Shown: positions 25,956 through 34,623 of the stretch, in pieces
Layout of the letters: the number at the start of each line of letters is the position of its first letter
Position numbering within the stretch: position 1 is the first letter of the stretch
NCBI RefSeq assembly: GCF_001421885.1
Contig: NZ_LMLH01000032.1
Coordinates: forward strand, 47,629 to 111,628
DNA length: 64,000 bases
Direction of reading: 5' to 3'
From: Pseudomonas sp. Leaf48
GTDB lineage: Bacteria > Pseudomonadota > Gammaproteobacteria > Pseudomonadales > Pseudomonadaceae
Position numbers and translations under genes: made by a program
Notes under the pieces: model-generated
The model's database searches: none
Seen by the model: only the letters and a program-made list of their open reading frames with translations
What the model was told of the DNA's origin: nothing

Positions 25956-27083
25956 ATGTCAAACCCGAGCCAGCAGCTATCGAAGGTCTTGAGTGAAGGT
26001 CCTAAAATACGTGACTTAATTCAGATGCACGACGGTGAGTTCAATCTTGAAGTCCCGCAGGAAGTTTCTCGCGCGACTATTGATGCCTTAATAAAAGGGC
26101 ATACTGGCTATTGCAATCTTACTGGCATAGATGTTTTAAAAAGCGCGTTAATCGAGAGATGCTTTCAACAACATAATAAGTTGTACAACCCGGCCGAAAT
26201 TTTAGTTTCTAATGGCTCAAGTCAGGCTCTGTTCATGCTGATGAAATGCATGTTATCCAACGCGGATGAGATTCTGATTCCGAATCCATGCTGGCCCGCC
26301 TATAGATCTTACATAGAACTTAACGGGGGTATTGCCGTCGATTACGAAATGGGAAATAAGGGTCTCGACATAGTTGAAATTCGCAAGTTGGTGACTTTCA
26401 AAACCAAGGCGTTAATTATTAACTCACCTCACAACCCCACTGGCTTGACTCTCAAGCGACAAGATATTTTAGAATTGGTGGCGTTATCTGAAGAGTTTGG
26501 CTTTCTACTCATTTCCGATGAAGCCTACGAAGGCATCATTTTCGGTAGCAGTGAATATGTTAGCCCTCTGGATTTTATGGGGGACTCTAGCCTGCTGGTG
26601 GTTACCCGTACGTTCTCAAAACTGTTCTCTATGTCTGGTTTTAGAATAGGCTATATGTTCGCGGATAGAAAAATCATCGACCGGTGTTCCACGCTTCAGG
26701 GCGTCATGACGGACAATGCGTGTACTTTTGCGCAGCACGGTGCCTTGGCAGCTATAACGTTGCCTAAGAGCATTCTTAAAAAACGTGTTGATGAGTTGCA
26801 ACACCGAGCCTATTACTGCCATCAATTGTTAAGCACTACGTTTGACATTGTACGGCCGCAGGGTGGTTTCTATCTATTTCCTGACGTTTCACGAGTATTG
26901 GGTGCTACTTGGAATTCGGATATCCAATTTGTAGACGATCTCCTCAATGTAAAATCCGTTTCGACCACGCCAGGGTCTTCTTACGGTATGAAGGATCATA
27001 TCCGCATCTCTATTGCTTCCGTTAATGAAGCTGAAATTAAAGAAGCGTGCGGGAGAATTGTTGATTTTGTCCACCATCGCTGA
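25956..27083 (+). CDS. Class I/II PLP-dependent aminotransferase
   Basis: 375 residues of fold type I. Landmarks: VSNGSSQALFMLMKCML (cofactor phosphate loop), INSPHNPTGLTLKRQD (residues ~155-170), LLISDEAYEGI (Asp to the pyridine nitrogen), TRTFSKLFSMSGFRIGY with Schiff-base K222, and HIRISIASV with the carboxylate-binding Arg. It would transaminate an amino acid or 2-oxo acid in the pathway; the substrate is not readable. It starts 18 bp after the hydroxylase-like gene. Codon use is AT-rich like the rest of the cluster. A role as decarboxylase or mutase cannot be excluded from sequence. Confidence 0.88.
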   Translation: MSNPSQQLSKVLSEGPKIRDLIQMHDGEFNLEVPQEVSRATIDALIKGHTGYCNLTGIDVLKSALIERCFQQHNKLYNPAEILVSNGSSQALFMLMKCMLSNADEILIPNPCWPAYRSYIELNGGIAVDYEMGNKGLDIVEIRKLVTFKTKALIINSPHNPTGLTLKRQDILELVALSEEFGFLLISDEAYEGIIFGSSEYVSPLDFMGDSSLLVVTRTFSKLFSMSGFRIGYMFADRKIIDRCSTLQGVMTDNACTFAQHGALAAITLPKSILKKRVDELQHRAYYCHQLLSTTFDIVRPQGGFYLFPDVSRVLGATWNSDIQFVDDLLNVKSVSTTPGSSYGMKDHIRISIASVNEAEIKEACGRIVDFVHHR

Positions 27084-27243
27084 TTTTCATACGACAGGTG
27101 TTACTAGTGTGGAAACCGTCGTCGCTTGAAGGCTCCATGGTTTCATCAGATATTATAGTTGGTCGCGACATTTATTTTAGGTCAAGACAGCGCCATATCT
27201 TATAGCCACCTATATTCCGCCCAAAAATTTTATTGGTCACTTT

Positions 27244-28593
27244 ATGCATACTATTGAAATTAAAGCGGTAAGTGTTGAAAACCTCTCAGAAAGGTTCGAG
27301 GTTGAACGTTTCAAGGTTTATACCTTGAATCAAATTGACCAGATTTTTCAGCTTGCTAAATTAGACAGCCGGACTTTTTGGGCGATGAAGGTGGTGGCAA
27401 ACGTTCTGCCATTTCGAGTCAATGAGTATGTTATCAAAGAATTGATCGACTGGAACAATATCCCCAACGACCCGATATACCAGCTTACCTTCCCCCAGAA
27501 AGATATGCTTGATAACGACTCTTTTGATCTAATAGAATCTTTACTTTTAAGGAATTCCGACCGCTCATCCTGTGAGGGCGCGATAAAAGCGGTTAGAGCT
27601 AAACTCAATCCCCATCCAGCAGGTCAGTTGGAGCGTAATATTCCTTCACTGTCTGGCGTGACAGTAACGGGTGTCCAGCACAAATATCGTGAGACTGTGC
27701 TATTTTTTCCAAGCGCTGGTCAGATTTGCCATAGCTACTGTACTTTTTGTTTCCGTTGGGCCCAATTCACGGGTGACCAATCGCTCAAGATTGCTGCTAA
27801 GGAAAACTCCCAGCTGTTGGATTACCTTCGGGCCAACCCTAAAGTGACTGATGTTTTAATTACTGGCGGAGATCCGCTAGTTATGAAGACAAGTAACCTA
27901 CGCGCTTACCTAGAACCTCTTTTGACGCCTGAATTCGAGCACATCCACACTATCCGAATTGGTACGAAGGCGCTTTCTTTCTGGCCTCAGCGGTTTGTGA
28001 CTGACAGCGATGCAGGTGACCTTCTTGATCTATTTAGGAAGATCATCAACAGCGGTAAACATTTAGCGTTAATGGCTCATTATAATCATTGGGCGGAACT
28101 TCAGCCTGCCATTGCTCGAGAGGCTATTCTTCGTGTTCGACAAACAGGCGCTCAAATACGTAGCCAGGGCCCGTTGCTAGCTCATATCAATGACTCTGCT
28201 GACGTCTGGGCGCGACTCTGGCAGACGCAGATTCAACTAGGCATTACTCCTTACTATATGTTTATCGAGCGTGATACCGGGGCCCGCCGGTATTTTGAAG
28301 TCCCTCTTGTATGTGCGTGGGAAATTTACAGGGACGCGGTCAAACAAGTTTCAGGTATTGCCAGAACTGCCAGAGGACCTTCGATGAGCGCAGATCCGGG
28401 GAAAGTTGAGGTCTGCGGTGTAGCTGAAATTAGAGGAGAAAAGGTGTTTGTTTTACGTTTTATCCAAGCACGAAACCCGGATTGGGTGCAGAGGCCATTT
28501 TTCGCACGATTTGATCCCAATGCTACGTGGTTCGATCAACTAAAACCGGCTTTCGGGGAGACTGCGTTCTTTTTCGAGAGGGAAGTTTCTTAA
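27244..28593 (+). CDS. Second KamA-like radical SAM protein
   Basis: 449 residues, distinct from the first KamA-like enzyme. The radical SAM motif is C162-HSY-C166-TF-C169, with VLITGGDPLVMKTSNL (~res 203-218) and HTIRIGTKALSFWPQRF following. The N-terminal ~130 residues are an extension without the NCPIR carboxylate-binding block. The C-terminus (GPSMSADPGKVEV, then LRFIQARNPDWVQRPFFARF) replaces the usual glycine-rich PLP segment, though PGK could hold a PLP lysine. It is annotated as lysine-2,3-aminomutase-like by family only and might catalyse a different radical step. A 160-bp gap with no gene separates it from the aminotransferase, so it may have its own promoter or be a later addition. 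Confidence 0.83.
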   Translation: MHTIEIKAVSVENLSERFEVERFKVYTLNQIDQIFQLAKLDSRTFWAMKVVANVLPFRVNEYVIKELIDWNNIPNDPIYQLTFPQKDMLDNDSFDLIESLLLRNSDRSSCEGAIKAVRAKLNPHPAGQLERNIPSLSGVTVTGVQHKYRETVLFFPSAGQICHSYCTFCFRWAQFTGDQSLKIAAKENSQLLDYLRANPKVTDVLITGGDPLVMKTSNLRAYLEPLLTPEFEHIHTIRIGTKALSFWPQRFVTDSDAGDLLDLFRKIINSGKHLALMAHYNHWAELQPAIAREAILRVRQTGAQIRSQGPLLAHINDSADVWARLWQTQIQLGITPYYMFIERDTGARRYFEVPLVCAWEIYRDAVKQVSGIARTARGPSMSADPGKVEVCGVAEIRGEKVFVLRFIQARNPDWVQRPFFARFDPNATWFDQLKPAFGETAFFFEREVS

Positions 28594-29020
28594 CCCGTTT
28601 TTGCTGGCGTTGCCGCTGATGATCAAACTGCCGGGCTGGGGCAATGTACTCCCACTCAATACTCTGTGCGCGGTTTTCATGGATCCGCGCTTCATATCCG
28701 CAGGACGCGAGATCAACTGGTCGCGGTAGGAATGGCAGCCACCTGCCCCCCCGTACAGATCCATACGTGCGGAATTACCGCATACGGCTCCTGCTTTGGG
28801 TTTTGAGTAAGCGTTCAATACATCCCACCGACTTCAATGCGAGCAGCCTGTTCAACTATTCGCGCGTTATTTCACACCATCGATCAGGAGTGGATGATGT
28901 GCTTTCTGCAACACAGAATCGCGGATTGACGGGCGTTAGCGTTAATAGTCCCATAGCTGTGTACGGGGTTTTTTGAAAACGGAAAGCGAACTCCTGCGAA
29001 GCAGAGCACACTACAATGTG
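28594..29020. other. Junction sequence right of the biosynthetic cluster, no intact gene
   Basis: Apart from the intron remnant at 28721-28790, this stretch holds only short frames without initiation signals. One minus-strand frame at 28594-28700 (ENRAQSIEWEYIAPARQF and neighbours) looks protein-like, and may be debris of an interrupted gene. Composition rises back toward the GC-rich background here. Confidence 0.5.
28721..28790 (-). mobile_element. Group II intron 3'-end remnant (domains V and VI)
   Basis: On the minus strand GAGCCGTATGCGG, a short loop, and CCGCACGTATGGATCTG form the domain V-like hairpin with the AGC triad at its base. It is followed by a G-rich domain VI-like stem ending CATTCCTACCGCGACC. 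No reverse-transcriptase gene is present upstream. The element is therefore a stump left at the right side of the AT-rich cluster. Confidence 0.6.
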
Positions 29021-29220
29021 CGCCTATTTCACCGCTATCAGCCAATATCTACCTGCGCTTACGGCTGGAAAAGGCCCGATAGTTGCTGCGCCAGACACAC
29101 ATGAGTGTGCTGGAAGTGAGCATTGCCTGCGGGTTTGAATCGCCGTCCGATTTCGCCCGTAGCTATCGGGCGAAGTTTGAGCGGTGCCCGCGAGAAGATC
29201 GGCGTACCGCGAAAGCATAA
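29021..29220 (+). pseudogene. 3' remnant of an AraC-family (GlxA-type) regulator
   Basis: From 29053 to the TAA at 29218 one frame reads LRLRLEKAR, an in-frame TAG, then LLRQTHMSVLEVSIACGFES and PSDFARSYRAKFERCPRE. This is the second helix-turn-helix of an AraC protein with a premature stop where Gln is expected. RLFHRY in another frame just upstream suggests a further indel. The N-terminal domain is missing. It resembles the C-termini of amino-acid- and choline-responsive Pseudomonas regulators. Confidence 0.82.
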
Positions 29221-29233
29221 ACACCCGCAAAAC

Positions 29234-29325
29234 CTGTGGGAGCCGGCTTGCTGGCGATGGCGGTGTATCAGTCGGTATCTTGATTGACTGATACACCGCC
29301 ATCGCCAGCAAGCCGGCTCCCACAG
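29234..29325. repeat. REPIN (GGCTTGCTGGCGATGGCGG class)
   Basis: 40-bp arms at 29234-29273 and 29286-29325 are exact reverse complements around a 12-bp spacer, opening with CTGTGGGAGCCGGCTTGCTG. It marks the return to background chromosome right of the inserted segment. Confidence 0.93.
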
Positions 29326-29513
29326 ATTTGGGTGGTGCCACCCATTAGCATGCGCCCGCAATCCTGTATAGCTGCCGCAGGCTGCGATCTTTGATCTTCA
29401 GTGACGCTCAAAGCGCCAAAAGACAAGATCAAAAAAATCCCAGCCTGCGACAGCGCCTACATCGGTCTATACATGAATGTGGAGTTGGGGAAAAAACAAT
29501 AAAAAGGAAGACC

Positions 29514-30968
29514 ATGCAGATCTTTCAAGTGTTGATCATCGGCAGCGGATTTGGCGGCCAGTGCGCAGCGATCAATTTACTCAAGGCAGGCATCACCGAT
29601 ATTCGCCTGCTGGAGCGGCGGGACTTCTTCGGTGGCACCTGGTGCCAGAACACCTATCCCGGCGCGGCGGTCGACGTACCCTCGCCCCTGTATTCGCTGT
29701 CGTTCGCGCCCTACCGCTGGACACAGATGTTCGCCGGCCAAGCCGAACTGCACCGCTACACCCACCATGTGGCCAAGCAGTTCGGCCTGCAGGACAAGGT
29801 CGAACTGGGCGCCGATGTGCTGGGCGTCGAATGGGACGAGCAACAGCGCCACTGGACCGTGCACACCGCCGGCAAAGGCACGTTCTGCGCGCAATTTCTG
29901 ATCAATGCCAGCGGGCCGCTGAGCCAACCGGTGATACCGCATTTCGACGGCCAGGAGCGATTTCAGGGCAAGACGTTTCATACCAACAACTGGGATCATT
30001 CCTACGACTATCGGCAAAAACGCGTGGCCATCGTCGGCAGTGGCGCCAGCGCGGCACAGGTGATCCCGACGATTGCCCCGGACGTCGAGCACTTGCACGT
30101 CTTCCAGCGCACGCCGCACTGGGTATTACCCCGTGCTGACCGCACCTTCGGGCGCTTCCAGCGTTGGCTGCTCGGCCTCAAACCCGCCTACAAGCTGCTG
30201 CGCTGGATGATCTACTGGCAGTTCGAAACCCGGGTGATCGCCTTCAAATACTCGAAACCGGCCGTGCGCATGGTTCAGCAGCATGCCCTGCGCTTTATCA
30301 AGCGCCAGGTGCCGGACGCCCAATTGCGGCGCAAACTGACACCGGACTACAGCATCGGCTGCAAGCGGGTGATTGTTTCAAGCACTTTGTACCCGGCGCT
30401 GGGCCGCAGCAATGTGACGCTGCACAGCCGCGAGCAAGGCATCGCCGCCCTCGACGAAACCGGCATCATCACTCGGGACGGCGAGCATATCGATGTCGAT
30501 CTGATCGTCTGGTCCACTGGCTACGACGCCACCGACGGGGTGATTTCCTACCCGGTAACGGGAAAAAACCGCACCCGCCTCAAGGATGTCTGGGCGCAGT
30601 ACCCGCGTGCCTACCTCGGCACCGCCCTGCCGGACTTTCCCAACCTGTTTATCGTGAGCGGCCCGAACACCGGGATTGGCCATACATCGGCGCTGTTCAT
30701 CATCGAATCCCAGATGAACTACATCCTTGATTGCATTCGCACGTTGCAAACCCGGGGTTTGCGCTCCATCGAAGTTCGCCCCGAGGCGGAACGTACCTAC
30801 ACTGAAATGATTCACCGGGAAATGGAGCGCACTGTATGGAAATCCGGTGGATGCCACAGTTGGTATCAAAGCAGGAGCGGTCATGTGATCGCCATGTTTC
30901 CGGGGTTCAGTTTCAGCTACCACCGCTTGACCCGAGCCCTGAAACCCGCCGATCACATTTTGTCCTGA
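29514..30968 (+). CDS. Flavin-containing (Baeyer-Villiger type) monooxygenase
   Basis: 484 residues. The FAD-binding GSGFGGQCAAINLLKAG is at residues ~10-26, the type I BVMO fingerprint FQGKTFHTNNWD at about 152-163, the NADPH-binding VAIVGSGASAAQ at about 172, and a C-terminal IVWSTGYDATDG. This fits the type I BVMO family, which inserts oxygen next to a ketone using NADPH and O2. The ATG at 29514 follows AAAAAGGAAG and begins the Rossmann strand; a longer frame to 29391 is rejected. It is followed 22 bp later by an esterase-like gene, a common BVMO partner that hydrolyses the ester product. Confidence 0.91.
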   Translation: MQIFQVLIIGSGFGGQCAAINLLKAGITDIRLLERRDFFGGTWCQNTYPGAAVDVPSPLYSLSFAPYRWTQMFAGQAELHRYTHHVAKQFGLQDKVELGADVLGVEWDEQQRHWTVHTAGKGTFCAQFLINASGPLSQPVIPHFDGQERFQGKTFHTNNWDHSYDYRQKRVAIVGSGASAAQVIPTIAPDVEHLHVFQRTPHWVLPRADRTFGRFQRWLLGLKPAYKLLRWMIYWQFETRVIAFKYSKPAVRMVQQHALRFIKRQVPDAQLRRKLTPDYSIGCKRVIVSSTLYPALGRSNVTLHSREQGIAALDETGIITRDGEHIDVDLIVWSTGYDATDGVISYPVTGKNRTRLKDVWAQYPRAYLGTALPDFPNLFIVSGPNTGIGHTSALFIIESQMNYILDCIRTLQTRGLRSIEVRPEAERTYTEMIHREMERTVWKSGGCHSWYQSRSGHVIAMFPGFSFSYHRLTRALKPADHILS

Positions 30969-30990
30969 GCACTGAAAAGGGAGACGCGTG

Positions 30991-31947
30991 ATGCTTTTAC
31001 TGGTCGTCGTTATCGCAGTTTTCGCGGCCTGGAGCTGGCTGACTTACCCGGCCATAGGCTACTGGCTTTATGACTTGAACATGGCGGCCGAGGCCAAGCT
31101 GTATCGGCTGCATAAAATCGTCGTGCCCATTGCCGAGATGACCGTTTCGACCTGGCAAGGGGGGCCCTATGAAGCTACCAGCAATGTCCTGATGCTCCAC
31201 GGCTTCAGCGCCGACAAGAACATCTGGCTGCGCTTCGCCCGACACTTTGTCGGCAGCCACCGGGTGATCATCCCGGATATCGCCGGCCACGGCGAAACCG
31301 GTTTCAAGGCCGGCGGCGGCTACGACATTGCGCTGCAGGCCAAGCGCATGATCCAGTTGCTTGATGTGTGCGGGGTCGAGAAAGTCCATGTGATCGGCAA
31401 TTCGATGGGCGGCTACCTGGCTGCCTGGCTGGCGGCGACGTACCCGGAGCGGATCGTTTCGCTCGCCCTGATCGACCCGGCCGGCGTGACCTCCCCGGAG
31501 CCGAGTGACCTCGAGCGGCATTTGGCCAAGGGCCACAACCCGTTTCTGATTCACTCACGCGAAGAGTTCCGCAGCTTCTACGCCATGACCATGGCCACGC
31601 CGCCATGGGTGCCCAAGGTGGTGCTCGACGCCATCGCCCAGCGCTACGAACAATCGCGCGATGAACTGGAGGAAATCTTCCGCGATTTTCGCGCCAGCCC
31701 GTCGATGGAACCCATGCTGCCCGACATTACCGCGCCGGCGCTGCTGCTGTGGGGACGCAAGGACCGGCTGATCGACGTCAGCAGCGTGGCGATCTGGAGC
31801 AAGGGTATCGCCGACCTGCGCGTACACATATGGGATGCCGTCGGCCACATGCCCATGGTCGAAGCGCCTTCCGGGACGGCGCATCTTTATCGCGAGTTTT
31901 TGGCATCGCTGCGTTCGGAGAGCCCGCAGGATCAACGACTGCACTGA
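30991..31947 (+). CDS. Alpha/beta-fold hydrolase, probably membrane-anchored
   Basis: 318 residues. A hydrophobic N-terminal segment (MLLLVVVIAVFAAWSWLTY) is a signal anchor. The hydrolase domain has the oxyanion loop HGFSADKNIW (~residue 68), nucleophile GNSMGG (Ser about 138), the acid region in GRKDRLIDV, and GHMPMVEAP with the catalytic His. GTG at 30988 and ATG at 30991 are adjacent; GGGAG upstream favours the ATG. It is operonic with the BVMO and may cleave esters or lactones from it (inference). It is similar in build to the Pseudomonas lipase-like inner-membrane hydrolases. Confidence 0.87.
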   Translation: MLLLVVVIAVFAAWSWLTYPAIGYWLYDLNMAAEAKLYRLHKIVVPIAEMTVSTWQGGPYEATSNVLMLHGFSADKNIWLRFARHFVGSHRVIIPDIAGHGETGFKAGGGYDIALQAKRMIQLLDVCGVEKVHVIGNSMGGYLAAWLAATYPERIVSLALIDPAGVTSPEPSDLERHLAKGHNPFLIHSREEFRSFYAMTMATPPWVPKVVLDAIAQRYEQSRDELEEIFRDFRASPSMEPMLPDITAPALLLWGRKDRLIDVSSVAIWSKGIADLRVHIWDAVGHMPMVEAPSGTAHLYREFLASLRSESPQDQRLH

Positions 31948-32057
31948 GCATTCAGTCGTTTGCAGAATGAAGTTCGTCAGAAACTTCGTTTGTCGGCTTC
32001 GCTGAAGGCTGCGATCTTTTGCGCATACTTTACGTCACCGTGCCAGGAATCCTGTTC

Positions 32058-33434
32058 ATGAACCAGCCAAGCTTCGTCAGCCCTGACCTGATCCGTCAAC
32101 GCTTCTCCAAAGCGATGTCCGACATGTACCGCGAAGAAGTGCCGTTATACGGCGCGTTGATGGAACTGGTGGAGCAAACCAACCGCGGGGTGCTCGATAG
32201 CGCCCCGGACATCGCGCGACAACTGCACAACACCGGTGAAATCGAACGCCTGGACCTGGAACGGCACGGGGCGATTCGCGTCGGTACCGCCGCCGAACTG
32301 GCCACCCTCGCCCGCCTGTTCGCGGTGATGGGCATGTTGCCGGTGGGCTATTACGACCTGACCCCGGCCGGGGTGCCGGTGCATTCCACGGCATTTCGCG
32401 CCGTGCATGAGGCGTCGTTGCAGGTCAGTCCGTTTCGCGTATTCACCTCGCTGCTGCGCCTGGAACTCATTGAAGACCCGCAGCTGCGGGCGTTCGCCCA
32501 GTCTGTACTCGACCAACGCTCGATCTTTACCCCGGCGGCACTCGCCCTCATCGAGCGGGCCGAAAACCAGGGAGGCCTGACCGAACAGGAGGCCGCAGAC
32601 TTCGTCAAAGAGGCACTGGAAACCTTCCGCTGGCATCACAGCGCCACCGTCACCGGCGAACAGTATCAACAACTCAGTGCCCAGCATCGCTTGGTTGCCG
32701 ACGTGGTGGCGTTCAAGGGCCCGCACATCAACCACCTCACGCCGCGCACCCTGGACATCGACATCGTCCAGACGCAGATGCCGGCCCACGGCATCACCCC
32801 CAAAGCAGTGATCGAAGGCCCACCTCGCCGGCAGTGCCCGATCCTGCTGCGCCAGACCAGTTTCAAAGCCCTGGACGAGCCCATCGCCTTCAACGATCAA
32901 GCCGATGCTCGCGGCAGCCACAGCGCCCGCTTCGGAGAAATAGAACAACGCGGCGCCGCCCTCACCCCCAAGGGCCGAGCGCTTTACGACCGCTTGCTCA
33001 ATGCCGCCCGGGACGAACTCAAGGACTTCCCCAACGAAGCCAACGCCGCGCGCTACAACGCACTGATGGCGCAACATTTCAGTGAATTCCCCGACAGCTA
33101 CGAAGGCATGCGCCAACAGGATCTGGCGTATTTCCGCTACTTCGTGACCGATAAAGCCCTGGCCGCAAGCAACCTCAAAACCTTGACCCTGGAGGCTTTG
33201 CTGGAGAACGGTTATCTGCGGATAGAACCCCTGGTGTACGAAGACTTCCTGCCGGTCAGTGCGGCGGGGATATTTCAGTCGAATCTGGGAGACTCGGCTC
33301 AAACCCATTATGGCGTGCACTCCAACCAGCAAGTGTTTGAAGCGGCCCTGGGGCGTTCGACCATTGATGAACTGGGGTTGTATGCCGAAAGTCAGCGGCG
33401 ATCGATCGAACAATGTTTCGCGTCGCTGAATTGA
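32058..33434 (+). CDS. hglS: 2-oxoadipate dioxygenase/decarboxylase (HglS, DUF1338/YdcJ family)
   Basis: 458 residues, strongly similar by eye to P. putida HglS, which converts 2-oxoadipate to D-2-hydroxyglutarate with O2 and Fe(II) in D-lysine catabolism. Key blocks: LERHGAIRVGTAAELATLAR (His and Arg of the active site), VGYYDLTPAGVPVHSTAFR, FKGPHINHLTPRTLD (second metal His) and ARFGEIEQRGAAL (metal Glu). The ATG at 32058 gives MNQPSFVSPDLIRQRFSKAM; 13 upstream in-frame codons are unsupported. No other lysine-catabolism genes are adjacent, so it works with enzymes encoded elsewhere. Confidence 0.93.
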   Translation: MNQPSFVSPDLIRQRFSKAMSDMYREEVPLYGALMELVEQTNRGVLDSAPDIARQLHNTGEIERLDLERHGAIRVGTAAELATLARLFAVMGMLPVGYYDLTPAGVPVHSTAFRAVHEASLQVSPFRVFTSLLRLELIEDPQLRAFAQSVLDQRSIFTPAALALIERAENQGGLTEQEAADFVKEALETFRWHHSATVTGEQYQQLSAQHRLVADVVAFKGPHINHLTPRTLDIDIVQTQMPAHGITPKAVIEGPPRRQCPILLRQTSFKALDEPIAFNDQADARGSHSARFGEIEQRGAALTPKGRALYDRLLNAARDELKDFPNEANAARYNALMAQHFSEFPDSYEGMRQQDLAYFRYFVTDKALAASNLKTLTLEALLENGYLRIEPLVYEDFLPVSAAGIFQSNLGDSAQTHYGVHSNQQVFEAALGRSTIDELGLYAESQRRSIEQCFASLN

Positions 33435-33495
33435 TAGCGTTTGTAACTGCCATGGAGATCGCTGTCCCAAGGCAGTGCAAAAACACGAAATGAAA

Positions 33496-33523
33496 AAAGG
33501 GCGATTTCAAAGTCGTCCCTTTA
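33496..33523 (+). terminator. Weak terminator-like hairpin after hglS
   Basis: AAAGGGCGA, an eight-base loop, then TCGTCCCTTT, with one G-U pair and a short T-run, about 65 bp after the hglS stop. The rest of 33524-33757 shows no gene. Confidence 0.5.
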
Positions 33524-33757
33524 TATGCCTGAACTTTCGATAATGTTTTTGAAGAAAAGGGTTCGCCCAGTGTATTGGCCTCGGCAATCCATGCACTGGT
33601 AAAGAGCCGTGACACCGGGCGAACGAAAGTATCTTAGTAGAAGTCTCTAATCATGTCCGTGAAAATAAACATGAAATTTTCGACATACTCCGTAATAAAA
33701 TGTTGATAGACATATTACATGGAGATAACTACTGCTAACTCACTGGATAGAACATCG

Positions 33758-33803
33758 AGGTTGATAGTTCCTGTACAAAAAACTGTACAAGAACTATCAA
33801 CCT
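33758..33803. repeat. Long near-perfect inverted repeat
   Basis: Outer arms AGGTTGATAGTTC and GAACTATCAACCT (13 bp, perfect) enclose a second pair, TGTACA and TGTACA, with one mismatch between and a six-base loop. The total stem is 19 pairs in 46 bases. It lies 20 bp beyond the stop of the minus-strand periplasmic protein gene but has no T-tract on either side. It may be a terminator variant, a protein site or an element end. Confidence 0.85.
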
Positions 33804-33822
33804 ATAAGCTAAGTCGCAAGGC

Positions 33823-34401
33823 TTAGTGCGAGGTGGTCACTTTCAGAATGTCGGTGTAGGTCACCAGGACGGTTTGCCCGACTTTCAAATCTTTCAGTTT
33901 CGCCTGAACCTCTGGCTTTTTGACATCAACGGTCTTGGTCTCGCCAGCCGGGTTTTCAAAAGTCACCTGGTTTTTCTTCACGTCAATCGCGGTGATTTTC
34001 AGCTGTACTTGCACCTGGCGGTAAGCTTCGCCGCCTGGACTGTCGCTGCCTGGTGCGGCGCGAACTTCTCCGGTTTTTTCAACGGTACCCGGCAGGCCTT
34101 TGTCGACATCGGTGTCAAAGTCGGCTACGACGGCGCTGGCGACCTCGATGTCGACTTTGTCGCCGGCTTTCAGTTTGTCGAGGTTTTTCGCCTTGTCGGT
34201 CAACTGCACGGGGAACTCATTACCGTCCGGTCCCTTAAGCACCACATGATGCTTGGCGGCATCAACCGAAACGACTGTGGTAGTGACCTTTTCAGCTACC
34301 ACTACGGAAGACAGCGGAATATTTTCAGCAACCGCAGCGAAGCTGGTGGCAGACAGCAAGGTAGCGAGAGCGATGGCTTTGGTCAGTGCGTGACGTTTCA
34401 T
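33823..34401 (-). CDS. Secreted periplasmic beta-rich protein of unknown function
   Basis: 192 residues. A Sec signal peptide ends near SFAAVAENI (residue ~26). The mature part repeats a short theme: VVSVDAAKHHVVLKGPDGNE and ITAIDVKKNQVTFENPAGET, each followed by a DLKVGQ/KLKAGDKV turn, suggesting two similar beta-barrel (OB-like) units. No catalytic residues are seen. The ATG at 34401 begins the signal peptide; an 11-codon longer frame is possible. It is monocistronic, followed by the inverted repeat at 33758. Confidence 0.8.
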   Translation of the reverse strand: MKRHALTKAIALATLLSATSFAAVAENIPLSSVVVAEKVTTTVVSVDAAKHHVVLKGPDGNEFPVQLTDKAKNLDKLKAGDKVDIEVASAVVADFDTDVDKGLPGTVEKTGEVRAAPGSDSPGGEAYRQVQVQLKITAIDVKKNQVTFENPAGETKTVDVKKPEVQAKLKDLKVGQTVLVTYTDILKVTTSH

Positions 34402-34623
34402 AAGGTGAACTTTCCCTGTGGTAAATGGCAACAAACCGCGCTGTACCTAGGTTCAACGCGGCGTGTGGGATGAGCATAGACGGTGTTTCGGGAGTTTTCG
34501 CTGTTTCTTGCGCGAGGGAGTCGCCACAGGGGTGTTTTCAGCGTTTTCCTTGCTTCAGGTCAGGTTAGTGGATCGCAGCGTACCGTTACCGTGTGGGATT
34601 TCACCAAGGCCCGAGGTATCTCC

